This document shows positions 27,466 to 35,857 of a DNA stretch of 64,000 nt, piece by piece. Below the pieces are notes generated by a model. That model saw nothing but the letters and a program-made list of their open reading frames with translations, searched no databases and was not told the origin of the DNA. Position numbers and translations under genes: made by a program. Numbering within the stretch: position 1 is the first letter of the stretch; each line of letters starts with the position of its first letter. Source of the stretch: CAZKCI01 sp964584165 (GTDB lineage Bacteria > Auribacterota > Erginobacteria > Erginobacterales > CAZKCI01); the NCBI GenBank assembly GCA_964584165.1, contig CAZOYW010000014.1, forward strand, positions 1 through 64,000, read 5' to 3'.

Positions 27466-28311
27466 ATGCCCACGAACGCCAGCGCCGCCCCGGCGGCCCC
27501 CGCACCCGCATCTGATTCCGTCCCGCCGTCCGGGCCCGCGGCGCGCGGACGAATCATCATCGCGACGGCCGGGGGGCTGCTCGTCGCCGCGGTCATCTTC
27601 CTCTTCGTGCAGTACCGGACCACGTCCGCCCGGCTCGAGAGCGAATCCCGGCTGCGGGAATCGGCCGAGCTCCGGGTCAAGGCCCAGGAGGATGCAATCG
27701 CCCAGCAACTCGGCCAGATCAACCGCCTGGAGAACCAGCTCCAGGATACCGAGACCAAGCGCGCCGAGTTCCAGACGCGGGTCGGCGCCCTGGAGAAGGA
27801 CCAGGCGATCCTTCAGAGCCGCCTGGCCAGCGTCGAGGAATCCCGGAGCAAGACCGAAGAGCGGCTGGCCGAGGAACAGAAGACCGTGGCCGATCTCCAG
27901 CAGCGGGCGAGCGCGGACCGGGAGAACCAGGCCAAGCTCCTCTCCCACATCGATCGCCTGATGGGGGAGAGGGACTCGCTCCAGGAGAAGCTCAACGCCC
28001 TGGAGGCGGGTAAGCCCTCCAGCGGGACGGTCGCCCTGCCCGAGGTGGTGGTGAGCGACGGCGAGAAGTCCCGCCGCGGCCGCGAGGGGACGGTCATGGC
28101 GGTCAACCGGCGCTACGACTTCGTGGTCTTCAACCTTGGGGAGAAGGACGGGGTCAAGGCGGGGAGCCGCTGGGACGTCCTCGAGAACGGGAAGCCCGTC
28201 GGCGAGGTGGTGGCGCGGCGGGTTCTTCCAACCATGACGGTGGCCGACGTGGATACCCGGCGGACGCGGTCCGCGTTGAAGAAGAACGCCGTCGTCGCGC
28301 CTCATGAATAG
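27466..28311 (+). CDS. Membrane-anchored coiled-coil protein with C-terminal beta domain
   Basis: 281 residues; AAAGGAG lies 9 bases before the ATG. A Pro/Ala-rich N-terminus is followed by one membrane helix (about 29-48), then a long coiled coil (about 50-185) rich in Glu, Gln and Arg heptads. A C-terminal domain follows (GTVMAVNRRYDFVVFNLGEKDGVKAGSRWDVL in part: VNRRYDFVVFNLGEKDGVKA). That domain type recurs in envelope proteins of PVC-related and candidate-phylum bacteria. It may be a periplasmic organiser or chain-length-type regulator. It overlaps the sugar transferase gene by 8 bases, suggesting a joint role. Confidence 0.75.
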   Translation: MPTNASAAPAAPAPASDSVPPSGPAARGRIIIATAGGLLVAAVIFLFVQYRTTSARLESESRLRESAELRVKAQEDAIAQQLGQINRLENQLQDTETKRAEFQTRVGALEKDQAILQSRLASVEESRSKTEERLAEEQKTVADLQQRASADRENQAKLLSHIDRLMGERDSLQEKLNALEAGKPSSGTVALPEVVVSDGEKSRRGREGTVMAVNRRYDFVVFNLGEKDGVKAGSRWDVLENGKPVGEVVARRVLPTMTVADVDTRRTRSALKKNAVVAPHE

Positions 28312-29704
28312 GAAGAAGATCGCCCCCCTCTCCAAGGAGGCCCTGGTCGCCCTCTCCCTGCTGGCCGACGCCGCCCTGGTCGTCCTGGCCGACTTCACCG
28401 CCTTCGTCGTCCGCTTCGGCTTCGCGAAGGGGCCCCTTCCCCGGGTCAACTTCACCGCCTACCTGCAGATCCTCTTCCCGATCATCGTCCTGCGCCTCGC
28501 CTGCCTCTATTCCTACGGGCTCTACGACAAGCCGAAGTACCGATCCTTCTACGACACGGTCCTGAACGCCATCAAGGCGGTCACGGTCAGCACCCTGATC
28601 ATCATCGTGGTCGCCTTCTTCGCCCGCTCCTTCGCCTACCCCCGCCTGGTCATCCTCCTCTCCTGGCTGATCACCATCCCCTACATCATCGTCTGGCGGC
28701 TCATCACCCGCAAGCTGATCAACTGGATGATGGGGAAGGACTACTTCGTTTCCCACACCCTGATCGTGGGGATGGACCGCGAGTCGCAAAGGCTCGCCAC
28801 CCGGGTGGTGCGGGAGGCCTGGATCTCCCGGCGCCTGGTTGGCTTCATCGAGGTCGAAGCCGGGGAGGGACGGTCGGTCGGGGACGCCTTCCGGCTGGGC
28901 ACCCTCGAGGACCTTCCCCGGATCATCGAGGAGCACGCCATCGACGAGGTGGTGATCGCCTCCGCGCGGCTGCCCAAGGAGAAGATCCTCCGCATCATTT
29001 CCCTCTTCGGGGGGCACGACGTCATCTTCCGGATCATCCCCAATCTCTACGAGGCAATCATCGGGTCGATGGCCTCCTTCCCCACCGAGCGGGTCCCCCT
29101 GATCAGCCCCACCGTCTCCCACAAGCACCTCCGCTACAAGGAGCTCAAGCGCCTCCTCGACACCGGGGGCGCGGCCTTCTTCCTGGTCGCCTTAAGCCCG
29201 CTCTCCCTGATCATCGCCGCCCTCATCCGCCTGACCTCGGGGGCGCCGGTGCTCTACCGCCAGCAGCGGGTGGGCCTCCACGGCAAGGTCTTCACCCTCT
29301 TAAAGTTCCGGACCATGGTCCGGGAAAGCGAGCTCCACGGCCCCGAGTTCGTCCACGAGAACGACCGGAGGCTCACCCGGGTCGGCCGGATCCTGCGCCG
29401 TTTCCACCTCGATGAGCTCCCCCAGCTCTACAACGTCATCCTTAACGACATGTCCCTGATCGGCCCGCGCCCCGAACGTCCTTACTTCTACAAGGAGCTG
29501 GTCCAGGCCATCCCCTTTTACGCCGAGCGGCTGGAGGTGAAACCCGGGATCACCGGCTGGGCCCAGGTAGTCTACGGCTACGCCTCGACGCCGAAAGAGC
29601 ACCAGGAGAAGTTCCTCTACGACATCTTCTACATCGAGAACATGTCCTTCGCCCTTGACCTTCTCATCGCCTGGAAGACCCTGGGGGCGATGATCCGGAG
29701 CTGA
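28304..29704 (+). CDS. Polyprenyl-phosphate sugar phosphotransferase (WcaJ/WbaP type)
   Basis: 466 residues. Four to five N-terminal membrane helices (about 15-120), a nucleotide-binding-like soluble domain (HTLIVGMDRESQRLATRVV, DEVVIASARLPKEKI), a further helix and the C-terminal bacterial sugar transferase domain: APVLYRQQRVGLHGKVFTLLKF, FHLDELPQLYNVILNDMSLI and GPRPERPYF. It starts glycan synthesis by moving a hexose-1-phosphate onto undecaprenyl phosphate. EpsI and exosortase genes lie immediately beyond it in convergent orientation. Confidence 0.94.
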   Translation: MNRKKIAPLSKEALVALSLLADAALVVLADFTAFVVRFGFAKGPLPRVNFTAYLQILFPIIVLRLACLYSYGLYDKPKYRSFYDTVLNAIKAVTVSTLIIIVVAFFARSFAYPRLVILLSWLITIPYIIVWRLITRKLINWMMGKDYFVSHTLIVGMDRESQRLATRVVREAWISRRLVGFIEVEAGEGRSVGDAFRLGTLEDLPRIIEEHAIDEVVIASARLPKEKILRIISLFGGHDVIFRIIPNLYEAIIGSMASFPTERVPLISPTVSHKHLRYKELKRLLDTGGAAFFLVALSPLSLIIAALIRLTSGAPVLYRQQRVGLHGKVFTLLKFRTMVRESELHGPEFVHENDRRLTRVGRILRRFHLDELPQLYNVILNDMSLIGPRPERPYFYKELVQAIPFYAERLEVKPGITGWAQVVYGYASTPKEHQEKFLYDIFYIENMSFALDLLIAWKTLGAMIRS

Positions 29705-29710
29705 CGGCGG

Positions 29711-29738
29711 CGCGCCGGTCTCAAAGACCCGCGCCTAC
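29711..29738 (-). repeat. GTAG REP hairpin between convergent genes
   Basis: On the minus strand, GTAGGCGCGGGTCTTTGAGAC followed by CGGCGCG, in the 48-base gap between the sugar transferase and EpsI genes. Confidence 0.7.
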
Positions 29739-29752
29739 GGGAGAATACGGCC

Positions 29753-30388
29753 TTAGGGTTCGTCGCCGCGGACCTTGAGGTCCGCGGGCCAGGCCCGCAG
29801 GAAGTCCCGGATCGCGCGCTCCCCCTCCTCGGTTTCGAATTCCCCCTCCACGGAGAGGCGGACGAGGAAGGCGGGCGCGGGCCGCCCGAGGAGGCGGCCG
29901 AGGACGATCCGGGTCTGGCTCTCCAGGTAGCCCGTCACCGCCCGGCCGCCGCAGAGGTACCAGTAGTAGACCAGGCTCCGCCCCGCCGGCCCGGCGGCCA
30001 GGAAGCGGCGGGCCCGGAAGGTCCCCCCCCGCCCGTCCGGGAGCTCGGCTTCCCCTTCCTCGGTGAGCTCCGTGGCCCCCCCGACGAAGCAATACTCCGG
30101 CGGATGGAGGGCCGCGCGGTCGCCGTCGGCGGAGACCAGGTAAAGGTTTACCGCGCGTCCCGGCGCGCGGTACTGCCGGAAGACCAGGGGGGCGCCCAGG
30201 GCCGCGAGGCGATCGGCGGAGACGGGGAGTTCCACGGCCTCCCACCCGGCGGCCCGGACCGGCCAAGAGCCGTCCCGCGGCGGGGCGGCGGCGGAAGGGC
30301 CGCGGACGAGCCGGGCCAGCAGGGCCGTTCCGGCGAGGAGGATCAGGCTGAGGTGGAAGGCGGTGGAGCGGGAGAGCGGATGAGCCAT
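29753..30388 (-). CDS. epsI: EpsI-type exosortase-associated protein
   Basis: 211 residues. One N-terminal membrane helix (about 12-27), then a periplasmic domain with the EpsI signature HPPEYCFVGG and VYYWYLCGGRAVTGYL. EpsI is found next to, or fused with, exosortases in exopolysaccharide/PEP-CTERM loci; its precise role is unresolved. It overlaps the exosortase gene by 46 bases. Its last codons (DLKVRGDEP) are formed by a hairpin repeat CCGCGGACCTTGAGGTCCGC that also occurs near 39075. Confidence 0.88.
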   Translation of the reverse strand: MAHPLSRSTAFHLSLILLAGTALLARLVRGPSAAAPPRDGSWPVRAAGWEAVELPVSADRLAALGAPLVFRQYRAPGRAVNLYLVSADGDRAALHPPEYCFVGGATELTEEGEAELPDGRGGTFRARRFLAAGPAGRSLVYYWYLCGGRAVTGYLESQTRIVLGRLLGRPAPAFLVRLSVEGEFETEEGERAIRDFLRAWPADLKVRGDEP

Positions 30389-31233
30389 CGGAGCACCCGA
30401 AGGTAACAGAGGAGACTGGCGGCGTAGACGCCCACGCCGAGGGCGATGTGGTAGCCGCCCCGCACGGCGGACGGCCCCAGGAGCTGGCGGAGGACGATCA
30501 GGAGGGCGACCCGGAGGGCGTTGGCGACCGGCGCGAGAGCGAGGGCGGCGAAGACGGCGGCGAGCCGCCGGAGCGGAGAGAGCGGGAAAAGGTAGGCGCA
30601 GACCCCCCCGACGGCGCCGAAGGAGATCAGCGACCTCAGCCCCGCGCAGGGGTCGCCGATGGCGAGCGGTTCGCCGGGGGGAGCGGCGGGGAGGACGACC
30701 TGGAATCCGCTCAGCCAGGCCTCGATCCCGAGGAGGCGGACCAGGAGGAGGGCCGAGCGGACCGAGGCTACCTTGAGACGGAAGGCGAGGGCGATCACGG
30801 CGAATCCGGGGAGGGGGATGAAGAAAATGAGGAGGAGGAGGGGCCCGAAGAGGACGCGGGTCCTTCCCAACCCCCAGTTGAGAAGGCTCAAACCGGCGAG
30901 GACGGGGAAGAGCGACCAGGCCGCGAGGAAGTTGATCCGGAAAGCGAGGCCGAAGAGGTTCAGTGCCAAGCCGGCGGCGAGGAGGGGGAGGCCGGCCCGG
31001 GAGGGGAGGACCGGCGCGGCCGTGAGGGCCGCGCGCCGGGGCCAGAGGAGGAGGGCGATCGCGGCGAGGAGGAGCCAGCCGTGGGTGTAATAGGAGTCGG
31101 TCTCGCGCACGGCGGCGTTGATCCAGACCGCCGAAGGCCAGTAGAGAGCGGCCAGGAGAAGAACGAGCGCCGACAATCCGAGCGCCGTCGCGGCGGGTCC
31201 TGGAAGACGGAACGGTCCGGAGTACGGTTTCAC
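30343..31233 (-). CDS. Exosortase (EpsH family)
   Basis: 296 residues from a GTG at 31233. About eight membrane helices. The proposed catalytic triad is present: Cys196 in GDPCAGLRSL, Arg241 in ANALRVALL and His262 in GGYHIALG. Exosortases cut C-terminal PEP-CTERM-type anchors in Gram-negatives that secrete exopolysaccharide. The start overlaps the deacetylase stop (GTGA), and epsI overlaps the 3' end, so the three are one operon. No PEP-CTERM substrate was noticed in this window. Confidence 0.93.
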   Translation of the reverse strand: MKPYSGPFRLPGPAATALGLSALVLLLAALYWPSAVWINAAVRETDSYYTHGWLLLAAIALLLWPRRAALTAAPVLPSRAGLPLLAAGLALNLFGLAFRINFLAAWSLFPVLAGLSLLNWGLGRTRVLFGPLLLLIFFIPLPGFAVIALAFRLKVASVRSALLLVRLLGIEAWLSGFQVVLPAAPPGEPLAIGDPCAGLRSLISFGAVGGVCAYLFPLSPLRRLAAVFAALALAPVANALRVALLIVLRQLLGPSAVRGGYHIALGVGVYAASLLCYLRVLRWLIRSPAPPPSTSA

Positions 31234-31958
31234 GGCAGGAACCACCGGTGGCGCAGGCGCAGCGCTTCCCGGACCTTCTCCCGGCAATAGATCCCCATGA
31301 GACGCGCGCCAGCGCCCCGGACGACGGCCCGGAGATCGTCCGGGGCCATCCCCGCGCGGACGGGGTAGCGCCGCCAGCGATAGGGGTCGGCCGCGGGACG
31401 GTTGGACCCGGCGCGGGAGGTGCAGAGGCCGCGGTAGCCCGCGCGGCGGACCAGTCCCGGGAGGGACGGGGGGAGGCAGCCCCGCGGGAGGGAGAAGAAG
31501 GCGACTTCCCGGCCCAGCCCCTCCTCCAACCGCCGCCGGGATTCGGCGACCTCGCGCCAGAGTTCGGCCTCCGGCCTCCCGACCAGGAGGTCGTGGCTCA
31601 GCCCGTGGGACCCGATCTCCATCCCGGCCCCCGAGAGCTCCCGGAGGTCGTCCCAATCCATCATCCCCTCGCTCCCGATCAGGGAGACGGAGGCGAAGAA
31701 AGTCGCCCGGCAGCCGAACTCCTCGAGGAGCGGGAAGGCGACGGTCAAATTGTCCTTCCAGCCGTCGTCGAAAGTTAGGACCGCGGCCCGGCGATTCCCC
31801 TCCCCCCGGGAGAGGAGATAATCGCTCAGCGTCGGCGTCCCGATTCCCTCGTCGCGGAGCATCCCCAGGAAGGACCGGAAGCCGTCCGGAGCGAAGCGGT
31901 AGCCCGGCGGGCCGGACTTCTCGCTGACGCTGTGGAACATCAGGAACGGGACTCTCAT
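31230..31958 (-). CDS. Polysaccharide deacetylase (NodB domain)
   Basis: 242 residues. LMFHSVSEKSG at the start, TFDDGWKDN (metal Asp pair), IGSHGLSHDLL (the two metal His) and FFSLPRGCLPPSL define the NodB fold. It removes acetyl or similar groups from a polysaccharide. Such genes commonly accompany PEP-CTERM/exosortase loci. No signal peptide is seen, so it may act on lipid-linked intermediates in the cytoplasm. Confidence 0.93.
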   Translation of the reverse strand: MRVPFLMFHSVSEKSGPPGYRFAPDGFRSFLGMLRDEGIGTPTLSDYLLSRGEGNRRAAVLTFDDGWKDNLTVAFPLLEEFGCRATFFASVSLIGSEGMMDWDDLRELSGAGMEIGSHGLSHDLLVGRPEAELWREVAESRRRLEEGLGREVAFFSLPRGCLPPSLPGLVRRAGYRGLCTSRAGSNRPAADPYRWRRYPVRAGMAPDDLRAVVRGAGARLMGIYCREKVREALRLRHRWFLP

Positions 31959-32093
31959 GGCTGGAACAGCATAGTAACCGCTAATCTCGCGAATCCTCGC
32001 TAATGGCGAAGCCCGGGTGATGACCGCCGCCGCGAAAAGCGAGCGGCGGTGATGATACTATCGAATGCGCTCAGGATCGGGGCAAGAGCAATT

Positions 32094-32140
32094 TCCCGAA
32101 ATCACGCTATTCCGTGAAACGGAAGAGCGTGATTTCGGGA
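32094..32140. terminator. Stop-codon-straddling hairpin after the phosphoesterase gene
   Basis: On the minus strand, TCCCGAAATCACGCTCTTCC pairs with its inverted copy ending CGTGATTTCGGGA. The stop TAG lies in the second arm, so the final codons of the gene form the stem. Confidence 0.6.
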
Positions 32141-32943
32141 GGGCAGAGGAAGCGAATCGGGTAGGGCTTCGACCCGATCCCCCGGTTGACGTAGAGCCAG
32201 CCCTCCCCGAGGCGGTAGAGGCCGCGGAGATAGGGCGAGCGGCCGTAAGCGGAGAGGAAGCGCCCCCAGCCCGGGAGGCCGACCTGCCCGCCGTGGGTGT
32301 CCCCGGAGACGACCAGGTCGGCCCCCCCCTCGATCAGGGCGGGGGCGAGGTCGGGGCGGGCGGAGAGGACGATCAAGGGATCGGAGGCCGGGATCCCCTC
32401 CAGGGCGGCCGGGATTTCGCCCCCTCCCTCGTGATCGACGCCGGCCAGCCAGAAAAAGCCCTCGCCGGCGCCGAGCTGGATCTTCAGGTTCCTCCCCCCG
32501 ATCAGGGAGAGGCCGGACCGCTTCCAGTCCTCGGCGAAGCCTCCCCCCCGGAGGTAGGCCCGGTCGGCGTTGCCGATGACGCCGTAGCACCACATCCGGA
32601 CCTGGAGCCGCGAGACCAGGCGGGCGACCAGGGGGGAGGCGGCGGCGGACTCGACGTAGTCTCCGGTGAAGAGGACGCAGTCTGGGCGGAGACGGTTGAT
32701 CCTCGCGATCAGGCTCCGTTCGCGGAAGCCGATCTCTCCTTCGAGGTGGAGGTCGGAGACCTGGACGATCCGCCGGTCCTTAAGGACGCGGGCGAGGGTG
32801 GGATCGCGGATCCGGACGGAGTTAACCACCGGCCAGTTCGGCTCGATCACCAAGGCGTCGAAAAGGATGAATCCCGCCGCAAGGACGACCGCCAGACCGA
32901 GCAGGGCGGCCAGAAGTAGGAATTTCGTCGAGCCCGGCCTCAT
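32107..32943 (-). CDS. Calcineurin-like phosphoesterase, degenerate metal site
   Basis: 278 residues. A membrane helix at 8-30, then a YaeI/YkuE-like phosphoesterase fold: Asp64/His66 in VSDLHLEG, Asp95 in LFTGDYVE, Asn125 in GVIGNADRAY. Three ligand positions differ: GNHD reads GNAD (Ala126), LSHxPD reads LSARPD (Ala195) and GHTHGGQ reads GDTHGGQ (Asp215, with His217 kept). Family members cleave UDP-diacylglucosamine or other phosphoesters. With these changes the activity may be lost or altered. Confidence 0.85.
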   Translation of the reverse strand: MRPGSTKFLLLAALLGLAVVLAAGFILFDALVIEPNWPVVNSVRIRDPTLARVLKDRRIVQVSDLHLEGEIGFRERSLIARINRLRPDCVLFTGDYVESAAASPLVARLVSRLQVRMWCYGVIGNADRAYLRGGGFAEDWKRSGLSLIGGRNLKIQLGAGEGFFWLAGVDHEGGGEIPAALEGIPASDPLIVLSARPDLAPALIEGGADLVVSGDTHGGQVGLPGWGRFLSAYGRSPYLRGLYRLGEGWLYVNRGIGSKPYPIRFLCPPEITLFRFTE

Positions 32944-33117
32944 GGGATACCACCGGCGGATGAGGGCCCGGCCTCCTCGGTTAGAATCGGGAGAAACGCC
33001 GCGGGAATACCAACGGCAACACGCACCGGTCTCCCCGAACCTTCATCGCAACGGCACTGCCTCGGGTTCGGGATCAAACCGAATAGCCACCGGGGCCGCC
33101 GGCGGCGGAACCGGCGG

Positions 33118-34572
33118 CTATTCGACGGTGAGCTTCCCCACCTCCCAATCCCGGATCTCGGGGTTGGTGTAGGGCTCCTTGATGTAGTCCTCGGGGAAGG
33201 TCGGCTGGATGATGTTGGTGACCTTCTTACCGTCCTCCTCCCAGGTGGCCACCTTGACATAGTCCAGCCCTCCCCCCTGGGTGTCGGCGATGATGTAGAG
33301 GCCGGCGCGGACCACGTAATTCCCCGGGGGGGAATCCACGCCGATCATCAGCGGGCCGGACTCGACCGCGACCTCCTGGTTCAGTGCCCAACTCCGGATC
33401 GGGGGATGAAGTGGGGCGTCAACGCCGATGCTCCCCTTCCCGTCGAACTCGCGGTAGATGTGGACGAACATCTTGTGGGGGGGGAAGAGGGGGGCGGTGA
33501 GCTTGAAGACGGGCGAGAGCTTGAAGACCTCGCCCCGCTTCACCCGGTTCGGCCCGTCGATCCGGACGAAGCTGACCGACGGCTCGCCGGTGGGACCGCC
33601 CCGGGAGCGGAGGCGGAGGAGGGAGAGGTAGAAGCTGAAATCCGCGGTGGGGGACGGGATGAAGATCTTCAGGGAGCTGATCGCGGAGATGTTGACCGCC
33701 CCGCCCGCGTCCACCATGGAAACGACCTCCCGGACCGTCTGCCCCCCGGTCAGCCGGATCTCCTTTTTATAGAGCCTCCCGGAACGGTCGTTGATCTGGA
33801 GGATGACCCGCCCCGGCTGGGCGCCGGGAAGACCGCCGAGCACGATCTCCAGGGAATCGTAGGCCAGCCAGTCGGCGGAGAAGGGGCGCAGGGCGAAGTA
33901 GTTTTCCAGAACGATCCCCGGGTACTCCCCCTCCGGCTTGATCGTGACCAAGGCCTTCGACTCCTCCCCCTCCTCAAAGCGGGAGATCGTCGCCCCCCGG
34001 GGCTCCCAGTAGATCAGGTCCTCGTCCTTGGCGAAGGTGACCAGGTCGAGCTCGGTCGGCACGGCGGCGGCGACCTCCTTCTTCTCCGCCGCCTTGACCG
34101 CGATCTTGCCCACGACAAAGTTCTTGATCTCGGGGTTGGTGTAGGGCTCCCGGACGAAGCGGACGCCCTGCTCGTTCGCTTCGATCGCCATCAGCCCCGT
34201 CTTCACCTCGTAATCGCCCGGATCGAGATCGCCGGGGATGACCAAGCCGAACGGCCCGGCCTGGACCACCTGTCCCACCTCCCAGCGGTTGGTCGGGAGG
34301 CGGGGGAAGAAATCGGCGTTGACGCGGACTTCGTTCTGACCGGAGGGGACGAGGTGAAGAAAGACCTTCTCCGGTGTCTCCACCGGCGCGGTGAGCTGGA
34401 AGAAGGCGGAGCCCCGGAAGAACTCCCCCTGGGAGGCTTGCGTCTGCAGATCGAAGCTGACGAAGGAGACCCGCGGCGAGCCCTGCCGGATCACGGTCTC
34501 GGCGGGGGCGGACGGGGCGGCGAGAAGGGCGGCGAGGACGCACCAGGCGAAATGTCGGAACACGGTTTTCAT
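33118..34572 (-). CDS. Secreted protein with two copies of a beta domain
   Basis: 484 residues with a signal peptide (about 1-24, cut after PSAPA). Two related domains lie at about 33-155 and 330-484, each containing an FQLTAPVETPEKVFLHL-like strand pair and ending EPYTNPEIKNFVVGKI or EPYTNPEIRDWEVGKL. Between them is a galactose-binding-like beta domain (DLIYWEPRGATISRFEEG, ENYFALRPFSADWLAYDSL). The same end domain occurs in the neighbouring gene. Its function is unknown. It is probably a periplasmic or surface glycan-binding protein. Confidence 0.7.
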   Translation of the reverse strand: MKTVFRHFAWCVLAALLAAPSAPAETVIRQGSPRVSFVSFDLQTQASQGEFFRGSAFFQLTAPVETPEKVFLHLVPSGQNEVRVNADFFPRLPTNRWEVGQVVQAGPFGLVIPGDLDPGDYEVKTGLMAIEANEQGVRFVREPYTNPEIKNFVVGKIAVKAAEKKEVAAAVPTELDLVTFAKDEDLIYWEPRGATISRFEEGEESKALVTIKPEGEYPGIVLENYFALRPFSADWLAYDSLEIVLGGLPGAQPGRVILQINDRSGRLYKKEIRLTGGQTVREVVSMVDAGGAVNISAISSLKIFIPSPTADFSFYLSLLRLRSRGGPTGEPSVSFVRIDGPNRVKRGEVFKLSPVFKLTAPLFPPHKMFVHIYREFDGKGSIGVDAPLHPPIRSWALNQEVAVESGPLMIGVDSPPGNYVVRAGLYIIADTQGGGLDYVKVATWEEDGKKVTNIIQPTFPEDYIKEPYTNPEIRDWEVGKLTVE

Positions 34573-34625
34573 CCCGTCATGGAATTATGCCACTGAAACC
34601 CAAAGGCACAAAGACAAATACAAAC

Positions 34626-35771
34626 TTACCTCCCCCCCGTCCCTCCTGGCGTCTTCGTGTCTTTATCGCTGACTCCGGCCGGGACAGCGACGCGGATCTC
34701 GCTCACGGAAAAGCCCTCGATCTCCGGGTTATCGTAGGGCTGGAAGTAGTATTGGAGCCTCCCGGCGACCTCCAGGGGATGGGCGAGGGCCGCCTCCAGG
34801 CTGTAGGTCCCAGGCGGAAGGTCGGCCGGGAGGGCGACCTCCACCGGTCCGACCTTCATGAGCCTCCCCTCCGGCCATTGGCTGGTCGGGAGGGGGGGCG
34901 GGATCTCGGCCAGGGTCCGGACCTTCCCCTCCCGGCTCAGGCGAAGGAGGAGGACGTGGTCGGAGCCCAGCGGCCGGCGGGCGATGAAGTAGAAGGAGCC
35001 CCGGAGCGTCTCCCCGGGGATGGCGGAGGAGGGGAACTCCAATCCCATGAAACGGAGGAGTGCCGCCGCCGGCTCCGGGCGGGCGGAGGCGGGGAGACCG
35101 ACGCCGGTGTAGTAGAGGACGGTCTCGGAGGAGGGCTCCCAGAGAAAAAAATTGAGGTAACCGACCTTGCTGGCGTCGATCCTCTCCGCGATCTGGCGGA
35201 TGGGGATCTCGATCCGGCGCGACTGGCCGGGCTCGACCTTCTCCGCCCGCTGGAAGCTCGCGCCGTTGGTGTCCTTGACCTTGACCTTGAGATCGACGGG
35301 GAAGGCCTGGGGGTTGAAAACGGTGAAGCGGAAGACTGAGGCCTCCCGCCAGTCCATCGTCGGCATGGTGTCGTCGGTCCAGAGAAAGCCGGGCGACTGG
35401 GAGGGGTAGTAGGTCACCCGGGCCCATTTCTCGGGCGAGGCGAGTGGGCTTTCCACGATCTCGAAGCGGCTGGAGGCGGCCACCCAGATCTCGGCGTCCT
35501 CCGGGCGGGAGAAGTCGCAGAGGAAGCCGGCCATGTTCTTGGCCTTGACCCCGGAGACGATCGCCACCGGCTCGCGCTTGAGCTTCCTGATCCAAGACGG
35601 GAGCTGGACGATCCGGTCCTTGAGAAAAAGTCCCAAGACCAGGAGAATCAGGGCGAGCCAACCGGCGGTCATGATCCGGTTGATCCATGTTTTTCGTGTG
35701 GTTTTCACTCTCGAATGGTTATTATAATACGCTTTCGGATCCGATTTTCGCAACCGGAGAGTGGAGAACAA
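34626..35771 (-). CDS. Membrane-anchored protein sharing the repeated beta domain
   Basis: 381 residues if started at 35771; a GTG at about 35708 is a likely later start because a TATAAT box lies at 35721-35726. One membrane helix (TAGWLALILLVLGLFL), a beta domain (CDFSRPEDAEIWVAASSRFE), and a C-terminal domain with RGSFYFIARRPLGSDHVLLL and YDNPEIEGFSVSEI, clearly related to both copies in the 33.1-34.6 kb protein. The two genes are 53 bases apart and co-directional. Function unknown. Confidence 0.7.
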   Translation of the reverse strand: MFSTLRLRKSDPKAYYNNHSRVKTTRKTWINRIMTAGWLALILLVLGLFLKDRIVQLPSWIRKLKREPVAIVSGVKAKNMAGFLCDFSRPEDAEIWVAASSRFEIVESPLASPEKWARVTYYPSQSPGFLWTDDTMPTMDWREASVFRFTVFNPQAFPVDLKVKVKDTNGASFQRAEKVEPGQSRRIEIPIRQIAERIDASKVGYLNFFLWEPSSETVLYYTGVGLPASARPEPAAALLRFMGLEFPSSAIPGETLRGSFYFIARRPLGSDHVLLLRLSREGKVRTLAEIPPPLPTSQWPEGRLMKVGPVEVALPADLPPGTYSLEAALAHPLEVAGRLQYYFQPYDNPEIEGFSVSEIRVAVPAGVSDKDTKTPGGTGGR

Positions 35772-35782
35772 CCCTTAACCTG

Positions 35783-35810
35783 TTGACAGTCCCGCCGCCG
35801 ATGCTATCAT
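35783..35810 (+). promoter_or_regulatory. Promoter of the LysM/motor operon
   Basis: TTGACA (35783-35788), 16 bases, TATCAT (35805-35810), about 48 bases before the LysM ATG. It is the best sigma-70-type promoter match for the plus-strand operon that continues to 41758. Confidence 0.6.
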
Positions 35811-35857
35811 TGGCGCAAAGCCCCCGGCGCCGGCGGCGCAGGGAGGAGACGCCCACG

